A stretch of DNA of 64,000 nt from Corythucha ciliata (Eukaryota; Arthropoda; Insecta; Hemiptera; Tingidae): contig CM075942.1 of the NCBI GenBank assembly GCA_038030265.1, positions 50,744,751-50,808,750 of the forward strand, written 5' to 3'. Within the stretch, counting starts at the first letter, position 1. Every line of letters begins with the position of its first letter. The notes beneath the pieces were generated by a model, which saw nothing but the letters and a program-made list of their open reading frames with translations, had not been told where the DNA came from and searched no databases. Position numbers and translations under genes: made by a program. Of this stretch, positions 11,301-56,553 are shown in pieces.

Positions 11301-12672
11301 CGGCCACTTTTTGAATCGCTCGCTTCATGGCAGTCCAACGCACGAGGCTGCTGAGCTGAGACGAGGGAAGCTGTTGAAAAAATGTTTTCGGTTTTTCTTG
11401 AGTCGCTTCACTCGGATCGTCATCGGTTGGCGAGAAAGTGAAATTTCCGGCGACTCTGTGATACAGAAAGTACTCTTCGTCATTCGGTGGGTTGAGCGGT
11501 TCAATCTCAGGAAGGGAGTCAACTCTTTCCGGGGGAGCTGGGATATTATAAAAATCGATTTCTTCAGTGGTTTCCTCCTCATCTTTAGCAGACTCTTGAA
11601 GTTTTTTGAGTCGCCTAAGTTTTTCCCTCTCCTCAAACAGCGGGTCAAACTCATAAATAACAGATCTTGTAGCAATCGACCTTGCCGTAGGCGCCGGTCC
11701 GCTACACGACGCCAATGGAGGCTTCCAGTTTTCATAAACTTCGATACTTCCACCACTTGTTTTACTTTCACTAGATTCAGACGAAGGTGGTTTGACCGGC
11801 TCAGGAATAAGCATCGGCTGTTTATTTGGCCTTGCCGGCTCTTCGCTGTAAACATTTTCGACGTAACTGTCTTCAACAGCAACATTTTCATAGCACGGAC
11901 CGAGCACTTTCGTTCGATTAGTTCCGAAGACGACGTCGTAAAAATTAAAAGAATCGCACGAGTCGAGTCGAATTCTTCCCGGTTGTTGACCGGTCGTCTC
12001 GGACGATGAGGATGAATTCGAGCCTCTGTCGTCGCCTGGTCTCGATGATACGCTGCAAGCGCTCGATTTGACGGAAGCGATTTCGTCATAAATTGATTCG
12101 TCGGGAAGGGGTGGTGGAGGGTAAGAGGGCGGTGGTTTTGAGACTGTGCCGTCGCACTCGTCGCAGTCAACTTCAGAAGGTATGGGGGACCCGAATTTTA
12201 TCGATAGAAACACGTCACAGGCGGGTAACGACTGCGTTCTTTTCAACTCCTCTTCGAGGTCTTCGTCGAATTTTAGTTCACCCGGCACACCAGTGGTAGT
12301 TAATCGTTTCGACAAAATATTTCTCACTGAATTCCTCACAGAGTTCTCCAGCCTGTGACTCACGTTCTTCGTCGTTTCATGCACGTTGCTTTTCACGCGT
12401 CGCAACCCACTTTTAGCCACTCGTCGTAGACTCGTCGTGTGCTGGAAAAAGGCGTTCGATCTAGGTGAGACACCACCGCCACAGCCATCCTCAGACGACG
12501 GTGATTTGGCGGGTGAATGAACTTGGGGCGAGTCGATTTCATCCTCGGAAGACGCATTACAGCTGGTGGTGACCTTAGTGCGAGGCAAAGGAATGGGCGT
12601 TTTAATCGCAGCGCGCGACCTGGGCTGGGGAACTGGCACGGGCGCTGAAGGTTGTTCTTTACCTTCGTCCAT
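8351..12672 (-). CDS. RhoGAP15B: ARAP/RhoGAP15B-type Rho GTPase-activating protein (PH-PH-RhoGAP-RA-PH)
   Basis: Accelerates GTP hydrolysis by Rho-family GTPases at membranes. Exons on the minus strand, in order: 12672-11024, 10961-10778, 10719-10602, 10531-10079, 10015-9825, 9777-9745, 9680-9453, 9369-9130, 9069-8950, 8880-8798, 8728-8687 and, tentatively, 8426-8351; phases agree at every join and total about 1138 aa. Residues 1-490 are Pro/Ser-rich with VPVPQPRSR and PIPLPRTK SH3-type motifs. PH 1 is about 491-605 and PH 2 about 605-700. RhoGAP is about 705-895, with the arginine finger in GIYRRSG (R739). The RA domain is about 935-1032 (NGALSRPLHHTEKVLD), and a last PH starts at CGELKF and includes RWAITFIRK. 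The SAM and ArfGAP domains of vertebrate ARAPs are not seen. The family call is firm; the last exon is uncertain, because SKTYF near 8625-8640 is an alternative continuation. Confidence 0.85.
9111..9121. repeat. Poly(G) tract of 11 beside a RhoGAP exon
   Basis: Eleven consecutive G, a few bases from the donor site of the exon at 9130-9369. One of many such tracts in the window. Confidence 0.9.
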
Positions 12673-13890
12673 CGTAGCCAGATGACCTCTCTAACCTTGA
12701 AAATAAAGAAAAAAATGCGTATTAATTTGGCGACCTGTTCAGAAAGTCAGATAAGGTCCATTTTCACAAAAACATTGCACGTTCAACTTTTCCGACTATG
12801 GTGTGCAAAATGTGGGGTAATTCCACCTGCATTTTCTAGAAAACGTGTCCGAAACAAATGCAATTATAACGTTAATTAACCGTTTCTTTTCCAAGAACAA
12901 TAACAGCCGTCAGATAAGCAGAAACTTATCGGTTTCAGAAAGACAAATTGTCGCTGTACAGAATTCGTTTACGTAGTGTAGCGTAATAACGATTATACGA
13001 TATTTTGCTCCCACAACTGCTTGTCGGTAAAAGTGCGACAATATCATTTAAGCCCGTTGGGCTTAGGTGCCGTCTGCTGGAATCTTAGCCTCACAGGCCA
13101 GTAGTAAAGGTAGTTTTCTCAACCGACACGTTTTATGAGTCCCAGCAATACTGACGGTCAATTGGTTGGGGCCGGTCAATTGAGGGGTTTCCCTTGCCGT
13201 TGGCTTTAGGCCAATTTTCTTGATTCCAGGGCGAACCAGCGATGTGCCCGAGTGTCGAGGCTTTTCCTTTGGACTATATGGCAGTCCATTGCGCGGCCAA
13301 AATTTTCGGGAGAATTTGAGAAGCGCCAAAGCGGCCAAAATCACGCCGGAATTAAAGGGAGAATCCCTGGTCGAGAAACCATACGCGGTTCGAATAATTA
13401 TGAATTCTGGCCAGTTTCACGCAAACCGCGAAGTGCGCTTTGAACTATTTTCTGTCAAACACGAAGTCGTGTTTGAACTGACAAAGAGCCAAATGCGGTT
13501 TATCAGCCCACTCAGTCAGTGCCCTTCAAAGAGCCCGAGCAGTTGCGAAATGCCGCCATCCTCGGTAGAAACGCAAAGGTTCATAAGGTTAACGCGGTTA
13601 AAATTGAATGAAATTAGGCCACAGCTAAAATTTATAAATAGGTAGCTCTCGTCCACAGATGTAATTGGGGAAAATAACTCATTTGTGGCTAAAGTTGAGA
13701 AAAAAAACAATTATTAGCGGTTTTTGGAAGCAAATTTGTAGCTCCAGTTGATAAAAAGCTCTAAATCACAGAAAAAAACTGAAGACAAGCGCTCATTCGC
13801 TGCTAAAAGTTAGAAAACTCGCCAATTCGCGATTTCTATATCCATGTCTGCGAAACTGGTGATTCGAATGAGCCACCCCGTGAAATTTCA
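12673..13890. other. Upstream region of the RhoGAP gene
   Basis: Minus-strand sequence before the start codon has a pyrimidine-rich TTTATTTTCAAG followed by GTTAG, a plausible splice acceptor for a 5' UTR exon starting near 12696. Further out, 13230-13400 is a copy of dispersed repeat family B. No promoter element is clear. Confidence 0.4.
13230..13400. repeat. Dispersed repeat family B, degenerate copy
   Basis: Contains GCGGCCAAAATCACGCCGGA and neighbouring phrases shared with 7490-7530, 35640-35680 and 43100-43130. Confidence 0.5.
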
Positions 13891-13891
13891 T

Positions 13892-14036
13892 TTAAGCCGC
13901 CTTCACATGCGAGCTGTGACAGCTTGAGCTTTGAGCTGTAGCCAATGAAAGAGCAACCCGCGTTCGAATTAATTATGTTTCATTGGATGCAGCTCAAAGC
14001 CGAGCTTTTTTCAGATCACATGCGAAGCCGGCTTTA
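13892..14036. mobile_element. Foldback (snap-back) MITE, about 145 bp
   Basis: Left arm from TTTAAGCCGCCTTCACATGCG to CCAATGAAA; the right arm is its imperfect reverse complement, starting TTTCATTGG and ending GCATGCGAAGCCGGCTTTA-like. The arms are about 57 bp and the spacer about 30 bp. No coding capacity. Confidence 0.7.
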
Positions 14037-14103
14037 GTAAGGCACTATAAAACACACGAGTACTGCAACAAGGAAATCCTCCCTCATATGACTATAATTA
14101 TCA

Positions 14104-14262
14104 CCTGGGGGCCTATTCTTTAACAACAAGCAATATCTTTTTCGCCAGCCATGTGTTTATTTCATTCATTTGTTTGAAGAAAATTAATGAAATAAACATA
14201 TGACTTCGAAAAAGCTATTGCTTCGGAGTTAGAGAATAAGCCCCCTGGGGCCTTATTCTCTA
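14104..14262. mobile_element. Foldback MITE with CCTGGGGGCYTATTCT ends
   Basis: The left arm begins CCTGGGGGCCTATTCTTTAAC and continues GCAATATCTTTTTCG. The right arm is its reverse complement and ends GAATAAGCCCCCTGGGG. Arms are about 65 bp with a spacer under 30 bp. Confidence 0.75.
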
Positions 14263-14392
14263 ACGAAATAGAAACGTTGCTTTGGTAGAAACATTGAAAT
14301 CTCATTCATGAAATTAAGAAAACTGAACGGAAACATAATGATTTTTGAAAAAAGCAAGATGAGAAAAGTTAGTGAATAAGGCCCCTGACCTC
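14257..14392. mobile_element. Second MITE of the GGGGCCTTATTC family
   Basis: Starts GGGGCCTTATTCTCTAAC and ends GTTAGTGAATAAGGCCCC, directly next to and slightly overlapping the foldback before it. The right end recurs at 21370-21424. Confidence 0.65.
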
Positions 14393-14490
14393 ATTGGCAA
14401 GTAGGATATTTTTATTTATTTCGCCCACGTTCCGCGTTTGTTTGCTGTTGCGATGACAATTTTTTCATTCATGATATTGTGTTTACCCTA

Positions 14491-14560
14491 ACGACTGAGG
14501 GACCGAATATGGCGCTGAAATCCGTGTTGCAGTACCTGTGTTTTAAAGGTTCTCTAGCTT
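14491..14560 (+). repeat. Dispersed short repeat (GTACCTGTGYTTTAAAGGTTCTCTA)
   Basis: CTGAGGGACCGAATATGGCG followed by GTACCTGTGTTTTAAAGG. A second copy is at 55779-55830, and part of it is inverted at 54549-54568. Confidence 0.6.
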
Positions 14561-14769
14561 TAGGGCCGGGTCGACAATGCCAGTTTAAGCGTTGCTAAGG
14601 GTTTAAACGTTTTTGTATTCAAAACGCTAATTTCTAATTGGGGCGTGAGCTCTTATAAGCTCAGCTTACTATTAAACGGAACTTTAAACCCATAAGGTTG
14701 ACCCGGGCCTTAGAAGATTTTAATAAGTATATAAGAAGCCGGACCCACCCAATTGTCTTTTCGAGTGGA

Positions 14770-15250
14770 GCGAAACCCCGCGAATTTGGGTTGGTTTTTT
14801 GAATGAGTGTATCAGGCGAAATTGGTTTTGAACGGGCCTACACTGCAAAATTTTGGGTTTGAAAGTAGCAAGACCCTCGATACTACTCTTTAGAATGAGT
14901 CTATACTCTGGAACTTTTGTTTTTTAGGGTGTGTAATCCGTGAAGTTGGCTTTTTCAGCGAGACAACCCCACGAAATTGGTTTCTGCCGTGCCAGATCCG
15001 CAAAATGTTGGAGTACGAAAGATGGATTTTGGGTTCTGCAAGTGACAAATCAACTGAATTCGGGCTTGGAAAGATCTCATGCTACTAAATAGGTGTTTTG
15101 ACCGGGCCAACCACGTGAAATGACTTTTCCGATTGATCCAACCCCATGAAATGGGAATTTTTGGTGGGTTAACCACGCGAAATTGGCTTTTAAGGAGTCA
15201 ATCAAGCGAAATTGGCTGCGTGGGTGAGAGAACCCCGCGAAATTGGGTTC
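14770..15250 (-). repeat. Degenerate approximately 30-bp repeat (family A), reverse orientation
   Basis: At least eight units of the type GCGAAATTGGYTTTT..GAGCCAACC, partly in phase, at roughly 30-35 bp spacing. Confidence 0.7.
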
Positions 15251-15383
15251 TGTAAATGCTCCTGGCCACGTTAATGTTTATAACTTGAAACTACGAGACT
15301 ATTCAGTCATAATTGAAACATTTACCCCTATTATTAATATTGACATCTTGCATAAATACACCAGCGCTCATGTGACGACTAAT

Positions 15384-15523
15384 AGCGTTCCCCATTTGCA
15401 CAAAATTCTGTATTTGGGCAGTTCATTTCCACCTGTCTTCACTGAATTCAATCATATGTTAGTAGAGAAGACGGGTGGAAATGAATAGCCCCGTTGAAGA
15501 ATTTTGTGCAAATGGGGAAAGCT
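15384..15523. mobile_element. Foldback element inserted in a dispersed repeat
   Basis: The left arm starts GTTCCCCATTTGCACAAAAT and runs to CCACCTGTCTTC. The right arm, GAAGACGGGTGGAAATGAAT to GTGCAAATGGGGAAAGC, is its reverse complement. The sequence flanking it on both sides resembles an uninterrupted copy at 20030-20115. Confidence 0.7.
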
Positions 15524-15739
15524 ATAAGTGAAACGATCTCCTGGGGTATCCTTCAATTTTCTATTGGATTTACTTCAATAACTTTCTTTCTGATTCTGAT
15601 TCTCACTACCACAGTAAACAAAATAAAGCAAGTGACACTGGTCAGATGTTACCCCAGACTATTAGTTCATCTTAGCTCGACAAGAGCGCTGCTGTATTTA
15701 TGAAAGATGTCAATAGGACTTTGCTCACTTATAAAAAAA

Positions 15740-15960
15740 ATTCGCTAATTTTTTGTAGCTGAAAACCCAAATTCGTTGGCATTCCTTCGAAAACCAATTA
15801 TTCGATTTTAAGGAACCATTTTCACTAAAACACCAATTTCAAGGGTGGGAGGGGGGCTCTCACTAAAGAACTCCCCAATTTTGTGGGTTTCGGCTCGCTG
15901 GAAACCCAATTTCACGGGGTTGCCTCACTGAAATAATCCATTTCACTAGTTGCCTGCAAT
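15740..15960 (+). repeat. Degenerate approximately 30-bp repeat (family A), forward orientation
   Basis: Units of the type AAACCCAATTTCACGGGGTTGCCTCACTG. Confidence 0.6.
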
Positions 15961-17792
15961 CAACAACGGTGCATCTAACGTCTTCTCCACAGAGAACGTG
16001 CCCACCACTAGACCAAAGGCTGGCTACGCCCCTGGAACCGCCGAGTTGGGACCGTTTAGGACCGCGCCACACGAAAGAATTGTTGGGCGTTGTGCTCACT
16101 CCAAGTACTCTTGTTCTTGGGTATAAAGATCGTGTGAGCCGTTCATAGCTTTGGTGGACTCGGCATGGTCGAGTACGCGTCCATTCATAATTATTGGCAG
16201 ACCAAAACTGTTGTTTGGGGGGGGGGGCACCAATAGGGCAGTACAACCCAAGCAGTACAGGCCCGATGTGGTCATCCAGGCAAAATGCATATTTCTCCTT
16301 TCATGCATACGTAACATCAGCCAGCAGCCCAAGGACAAAAATAGCACTTTCACATCCCAACAGAGCGGCGTACTGGGTGGAAAATATAGTAAGATCCGCT
16401 GTCAGTTGCGACCCAAATTGTTTTACCAATCATTGGACAGAACAATAAATAAACAGTGGCAAGGCCGTTCTCTTTGTAATGACAGATCGGTCGCGAACTT
16501 AAAATAGCAATTAAACGACTAATTTTAGTTCAAAATTTGAATACTCACGATTTCGAAACCACAGACATTCCAGACAAAGCAACAGTTTTGAACTTCCGTG
16601 TAGTGAAGAATTGTCTTTCTTCGTGATTCATCCAATTAGCCGTGAATAGGTGATTCAGCTGTAGTGTGACACTTGTTGCTCGTTTTTTTTTTTGTCAATT
16701 TTCCCAGTTTTGAACTTCGTTGACGGCTCGAAGACTCGATAGATTCTCAACCGAAAAAGGAGATAACCATCACCACCGCTCTAAATTGAGACATCTCGTA
16801 CGCGGGTGACAAATGTCAAAAACGGGAGCACAAAATAATGAATGGACACTGATTGGGATTAACGTGATCATATCGGTGAAATGGGAGGGGCGGGGGATGA
16901 CTCATTCCACAACCGCGTATGTACTGTAAAACAGTGGGGCGGTATCAGTTAAAATTGTCAGGGGTGGGGTTTCAAATGAGAGCGCATACTTATTGGTTTG
17001 ATAAGTGTTGTGGGGTGTTTATATCTGCGTTAAGCGTTTTCGGCGTACAACGCTATTTTTCCTATCGTTAAAAGACAATTTCGTGTCCGTTTTCCACAGG
17101 TTTATTCCGGTGAGTCAGGCCCATAACGAAAAAAACGGCAGAAATCAGCGATTCCACAGCACTTCACGGTTTATGTTGCTGTCTAAAGGTTTTCCCCCTT
17201 CGATTTTTTAAAAAGAGCAACGGTCCCGCCGGGCGTTCAACTGCTCCCCGATGACAGCGCCATCGTTCAGCGGCGGACCGATTGTGTAAACAGTCGAAGA
17301 ATGCGATGGACTCGAAATTCAATTGGTCAAAAGGTAAAGTTGGAGAACAACCTGGAGAGGCGCACCACCCCGCCCCGCACGCTACATCCTCACCACTTGA
17401 TGAATTCAGTCGGGGCGAGTAATCGCAGTTCGCGGTGTTCGAAGTTGTGCCCTTTTTGCGCTTTTTTTTGTTTTTTTTTTGTTTCAGTTTATTTTTAATT
17501 ATTATTTGGTTTAAAAACTTTCTTTTTTGTTCTGTGATGTGCGCCCGCAGTAAGTCCATAACTTTTCGGCTTTGATTTTCGATAAAAATTCCTCGTTTGC
17601 TGGTCCAAGAAAGACATAAAAATTCGACAACTATGGCATTGTAACCATCCTGTTCAGCGGACGTGCCGAACTATCAGTGTCTCGAGGACCCTCTCGTTTC
17701 AATTTTCCCCCCTCGTAGTGTGTGGATTTCCCTTTTTTTTAAACAGCCCAGTTTAATTCATGTTTATTGAATTGATCCGACAAAACTAAAGG
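15961..17792. other. Upstream region of Pkn
   Basis: No supported gene. It includes a G11 tract near 16217-16227, short T-rich runs and GC-richer patches at 17220-17460. The 5' UTR and promoter of Pkn must lie in its last part, but I see no TATA box or initiator that I would trust. Confidence 0.4.
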
Positions 17793-52880
<35,088 letters not shown>

Positions 52881-53930
52881 GGTTTGATTTTTACCCTTTT
52901 CATTTTACACTTTTCGTCATTACGACACAAACACATAAACAAATAGAATACAATTTGAAGTAAGAATTGCGGTACGATTACTTGGACAATCTAAAAAAAA
53001 TGACACCTAGTATGGTCCCACTTAGCCTTATTTTTTCATGTTATAATTGGCTTTTTTCAATAATTAAGATCGGTGGCTTTAATTAATTTTCTTTTTCATC
53101 ACTTCGGAAAAGGGCTAAATCCTTTGTTCAATTTTCGGACCTACAAAAGTTTCAAATTTTGATTACATCACAGTAGATTATTCTCGTGTTTTTTTTTTCT
53201 TCTAATTTATTTTGTTATTAAACTTTTCAATCGTTTCTTTTAATAAGTCTATAATAATATTTATATATATATCTGTGATAAATATAACAAACAATATTCT
53301 TGACTCTGTTTTCTCTGTAATCCTTTCGAAAAGGGATGATTTCTGGTATATGAACGTGCCTATTTTTCTCTCCTCACACTCTCTCTATCCGCTAACGTTA
53401 AATTCGGCCAACCATGATACCCCCCTCCCGGTCGTTTATTTATATAATACCCTAGGACAATATTAAAAACTTGGACTTTTGTACATAGGAACGCATTATT
53501 TCCAGTAACACCAATTTGTTTGTCTCTTTTCCTTTTATTTAGTTTATTTATTTAATGTTTATTGTTTTTTGTATGTCAGAAATTCTGTTATAAACCGTTA
53601 TAACAGTGTTTTTTTTTAAATTTAATATCGCTCATATTATTTAATATTAACTCAAGTTCTATATTTTTATAATAGTGTAAAATTTTTACATCAGTGTGCT
53701 CATTAATTGTACATACTTAGTGTAGGTGATTTATCTTGTATGCAATAACGCGAGATTTAATTCAACTTTTTACGGCATTAGCGTGCGCTATCAGCCGCTT
53801 GGTATTCGGCTCTTTCTTAGCGCTTTTTTTTTCTAGTTTAGTCCTGTAAATAATTTATTTTTCGGGCCATAAAATTATCGTGATCGATGTAATTCACATT
53901 CAAACCCAAAATAAACGAGTTGAATTAAAT
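52881..53930 (+). other. Pkn 3' UTR, with poly(A) signal at 53910
   Basis: About 1.05 kb of AT-rich sequence after the TGA. AATAAA at 53910-53915, in AAAATAAACGAG, is the best poly(A) signal. A short ORF inside it (53212-53466) is AT-rich and unconvincing. Confidence 0.55.
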
Positions 53931-54548
53931 TTCGTAAAGCCATAGAATTATTTAGTTTACATCATTAACACTAGGGTCACCATTTATGGTTTTTTAATAA
54001 ACGCCCTCTACTTTAGTTCTATTTTTTAGGACAGTCGGTTAAAAAAAAATTGAAAAAATAATGTTAACGTTAATATTTTTGAATTTATTGTTCCCTAATG
54101 CAATTTGAAATCAAGTATTCCACCCCCAACGTGGGAAAAATTAATTGTTGAAATAAATACCTATGAAATATTACTGGGAAATGTTCCTGGAGTGCACAAA
54201 AATATATAATGGATTGATGAATTATAGTCTGGCGTTTCAATATTATTTGGTTACCAGTAATCTGAATGAGGGAAGAGAGGGTACTAATGTAAGCGGTGGT
54301 ACCTTCCTAGTGATCCTGTGCTTAAGTAGCTGTTATCGCCGTGCAGGAAGAGGAATACGAGGCAAATGGTGAGGGGGGTAAAGTTCGGTTTTTAAGGGAA
54401 GATCTGTAATGGTATGTTAGGCACGCAGATTGAGGAACAGGGAACATCCCCCCCCCCACTGTTTTATTAGCCCAAAAGTCAAACTATTCGGCTCTAAAAA
54501 TGAGCTTGAGACACGTGGACCACGGTAAGGAACTATACAGCCCGAGTG

Positions 54549-54568
54549 CGGCAATACGCCATCTTTGG
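54549..54568 (-). repeat. 20-bp inverted-repeat end, left
   Basis: CGGCAATACGCCATCTTTGG is the perfect reverse complement of 55784-55803, bracketing the tandem block between them. Confidence 0.7.
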
Positions 54569-54699
54569 GCCCTTCAGTCAGTATCATTGAAGGATAAAAG
54601 AAGGGGTCTAATGGGGCACTCGTTTCTTTTATTCTTCAACATTTTATTTATGTATTTTATATGATCACACAATTAGATTTAAATGACACCGTTTATTAA

Positions 54700-55720
54700 A
54701 TCGTCGGTTTTGCCTTTTTCGGGGCACGAATTGTCCTTGCAGCCATTTTTGTGGTGCGAATAGTGGACTTTTGGCCAATTTCAGATCACGCCAGTCAAAC
54801 CGTTCTAAAGGGCGAGAGTAGTCAGTGCATCAGCACGAAGAATTATTACAGATTCCAATCAGTTGGAGAGGGGGGGGAGTCGATCAGTTGATAACGTGGA
54901 GACGGCCCTGTTATTTAACATTTTATAATATTTTTGAGAACGTCAATAGACTGGCGTTTTGGCTGATTTTTCAACGAATCGTCAGTTCAGTCATTTTCAA
55001 GGAGAGAATGGCCAATTGAGTCAGGTTTGCCAATAGTGGGGCGTGAATAGCGGTTTAGCTGTTTTTAGGGCACGACACGTCAGTTTAGACATTTTCAAGG
55101 AGTAAATATAGTCAGTTTGGCAAAGTGTAGCCCGAGTGGTTCGTTATACCATTTACAGGGTTCGAATTTTGCTAATTTTTCGAGCAAATTGAGTTAGACT
55201 TTCAAATTTTAGCACGTGAAGAGCTAGTTTGGCTACTTTTCAAATTATAATTTTAGGCATTTTCATAACCATCAGCTAGCCATTTTTAGGATCAATTAAT
55301 TCAGCTTAGTCAATTTTAGGGCCTATTAGGCTATTTATAGGGCATGAATTGTCAGCTTAGCCATTTTCAAGGAGTGAATGGTCAGTTTGGCCATCTTTTG
55401 AGGGCCAAACTCGGTGGGTTTCCATTTTCCGGGCACGATTATCCTTGGATTAGACACTTTTATGGCTCAAATCTTCAGTTTAGCCATTTTTCGGGTGAAT
55501 CTTGGTCAGATTTGCCAATTTTAGAGCACGAACAGCCAGCTTGGCTATTTTTAGGGCAAAATTAAATCGTCAGTTTTGGCATTTTCAAGGCGCGAATCAT
55601 TAGTTTTCCATTTTTCAGGGCCAACTGGCCAAGTGAATTATATTTACCAATTTTGGGGCACGAGTCGTCAGTATAGTCATTTTCGGTCTTCTTAACCGTG
55701 ACACAACTCATTTTTCGAGC
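54700..55720 (+). repeat. Approximately 32-bp degenerate tandem repeat
   Basis: About 30 units close to GGGCACGAATTGTCAGTTT and AGCCATTTTCA, with length changes. No coding signal. Confidence 0.8.
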
Positions 55721-55778
55721 TAATTTACTCCAAACGATGGTTGCTTGCATCGTGTTACCAATACTACATAGAAGACAG

Positions 55779-55830
55779 AGGGACCAAAGATGGCGTATTG
55801 CCGTACCTGTGCTTTAAAGGTTCTCTAACG
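55779..55830 (+). repeat. Dispersed short repeat, second copy
   Basis: GAGGGACCAAAGATGGCG, then GTACCTGTGCTTTAAAGGTT, matches 14491-14560. Confidence 0.6.
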
Positions 55831-56458
55831 ACGGTGGCCCGCTCGAAGTCGGGAGAATCGGCTGTAACCCGTCGCGAATCGCTCACACTGGCCCCCTTAC
55901 AGGGCTGACCGCTGACGCCCTCATTGTAGGTAAGATTTTGACCGGAACTGGCAGCATTCTGCAGTTGACCGTTGTATGAGGTGCTCATAAACCGCCTTCG
56001 GCTAAAATCGAAACACTTTGGAAAAAACGCATACATTTTGGCAAAAATAGTAAAAATTTAAATGTGCACGAAACTGGCTATCTTGGGGTTTCACGGCATG
56101 GGGAATACGACCAGAAGAGCTGTTAAACGGGTTCTTTCCGTGGTTCAGGCGTTTTTGGCTCCAGTTGGCCCCATCAATTCCCCTGGAAGCCGACGATTTT
56201 CGTTTCTCCACCCTCTGCCAGATTAAAGACGATAGTTACGGCCCTCTGGTCAGCGAAGCCCTAAGGTGGTTGTGATTCCTTGGTGATTGAGGGAAAAGTA
56301 CAAAATTCATCGCATCAAATATAGATAGCTTGTAGGCATAGACAATAGTGAGGAAAGGTTTGACTTTACTTTACTGTATCGACGGCCTTGTGTACAAAAA
56401 AATTAGTGGAAGCGTCCACTAATGAGTATTTTTTTAAACAAAATATGGGCGATAGCGA

Positions 56459-56468
56459 TTTATTTATT
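56459..56468 (-). terminator. Transporter poly(A) signal
   Basis: Two overlapping AATAAA hexamers on the minus strand, 86-95 bases beyond the stop codon of the transporter. Confidence 0.6.
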
Positions 56469-56553
56469 GTAAACATAACGATAACTGGCGTCTTAAAAAC
56501 CTAATATCACAAATATAAGACATTACAACTTGGAAATGTGTATTGTTCATTTT

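Larger units (their letters stand above)
53931..56458. other. Convergent intergenic region between Pkn and the transporter
   Basis: Mostly a tandem-repeat block at 54700-55720 and diverged repeats around it. ORFs at 55764-56211 on the minus strand have no family resemblance. Confidence 0.55.

Noticed and set aside
11311..12170. Long ORFs on both strands overlapping the first RhoGAP exon
   Set aside because: They are out-of-frame shadows of the 549-codon exon and show Arg/Ser-rich translations with no family resemblance.
53212..53466. 84-codon ORF after Pkn
   Set aside because: AT-rich, within the likely Pkn 3' UTR, with no family features.
55764..56211. Two overlapping minus-strand ORFs of 90 and 69 codons
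   Set aside because: Different frames, no family match, partly made of the dispersed repeat at 55779; no splice signals link them to the transporter.
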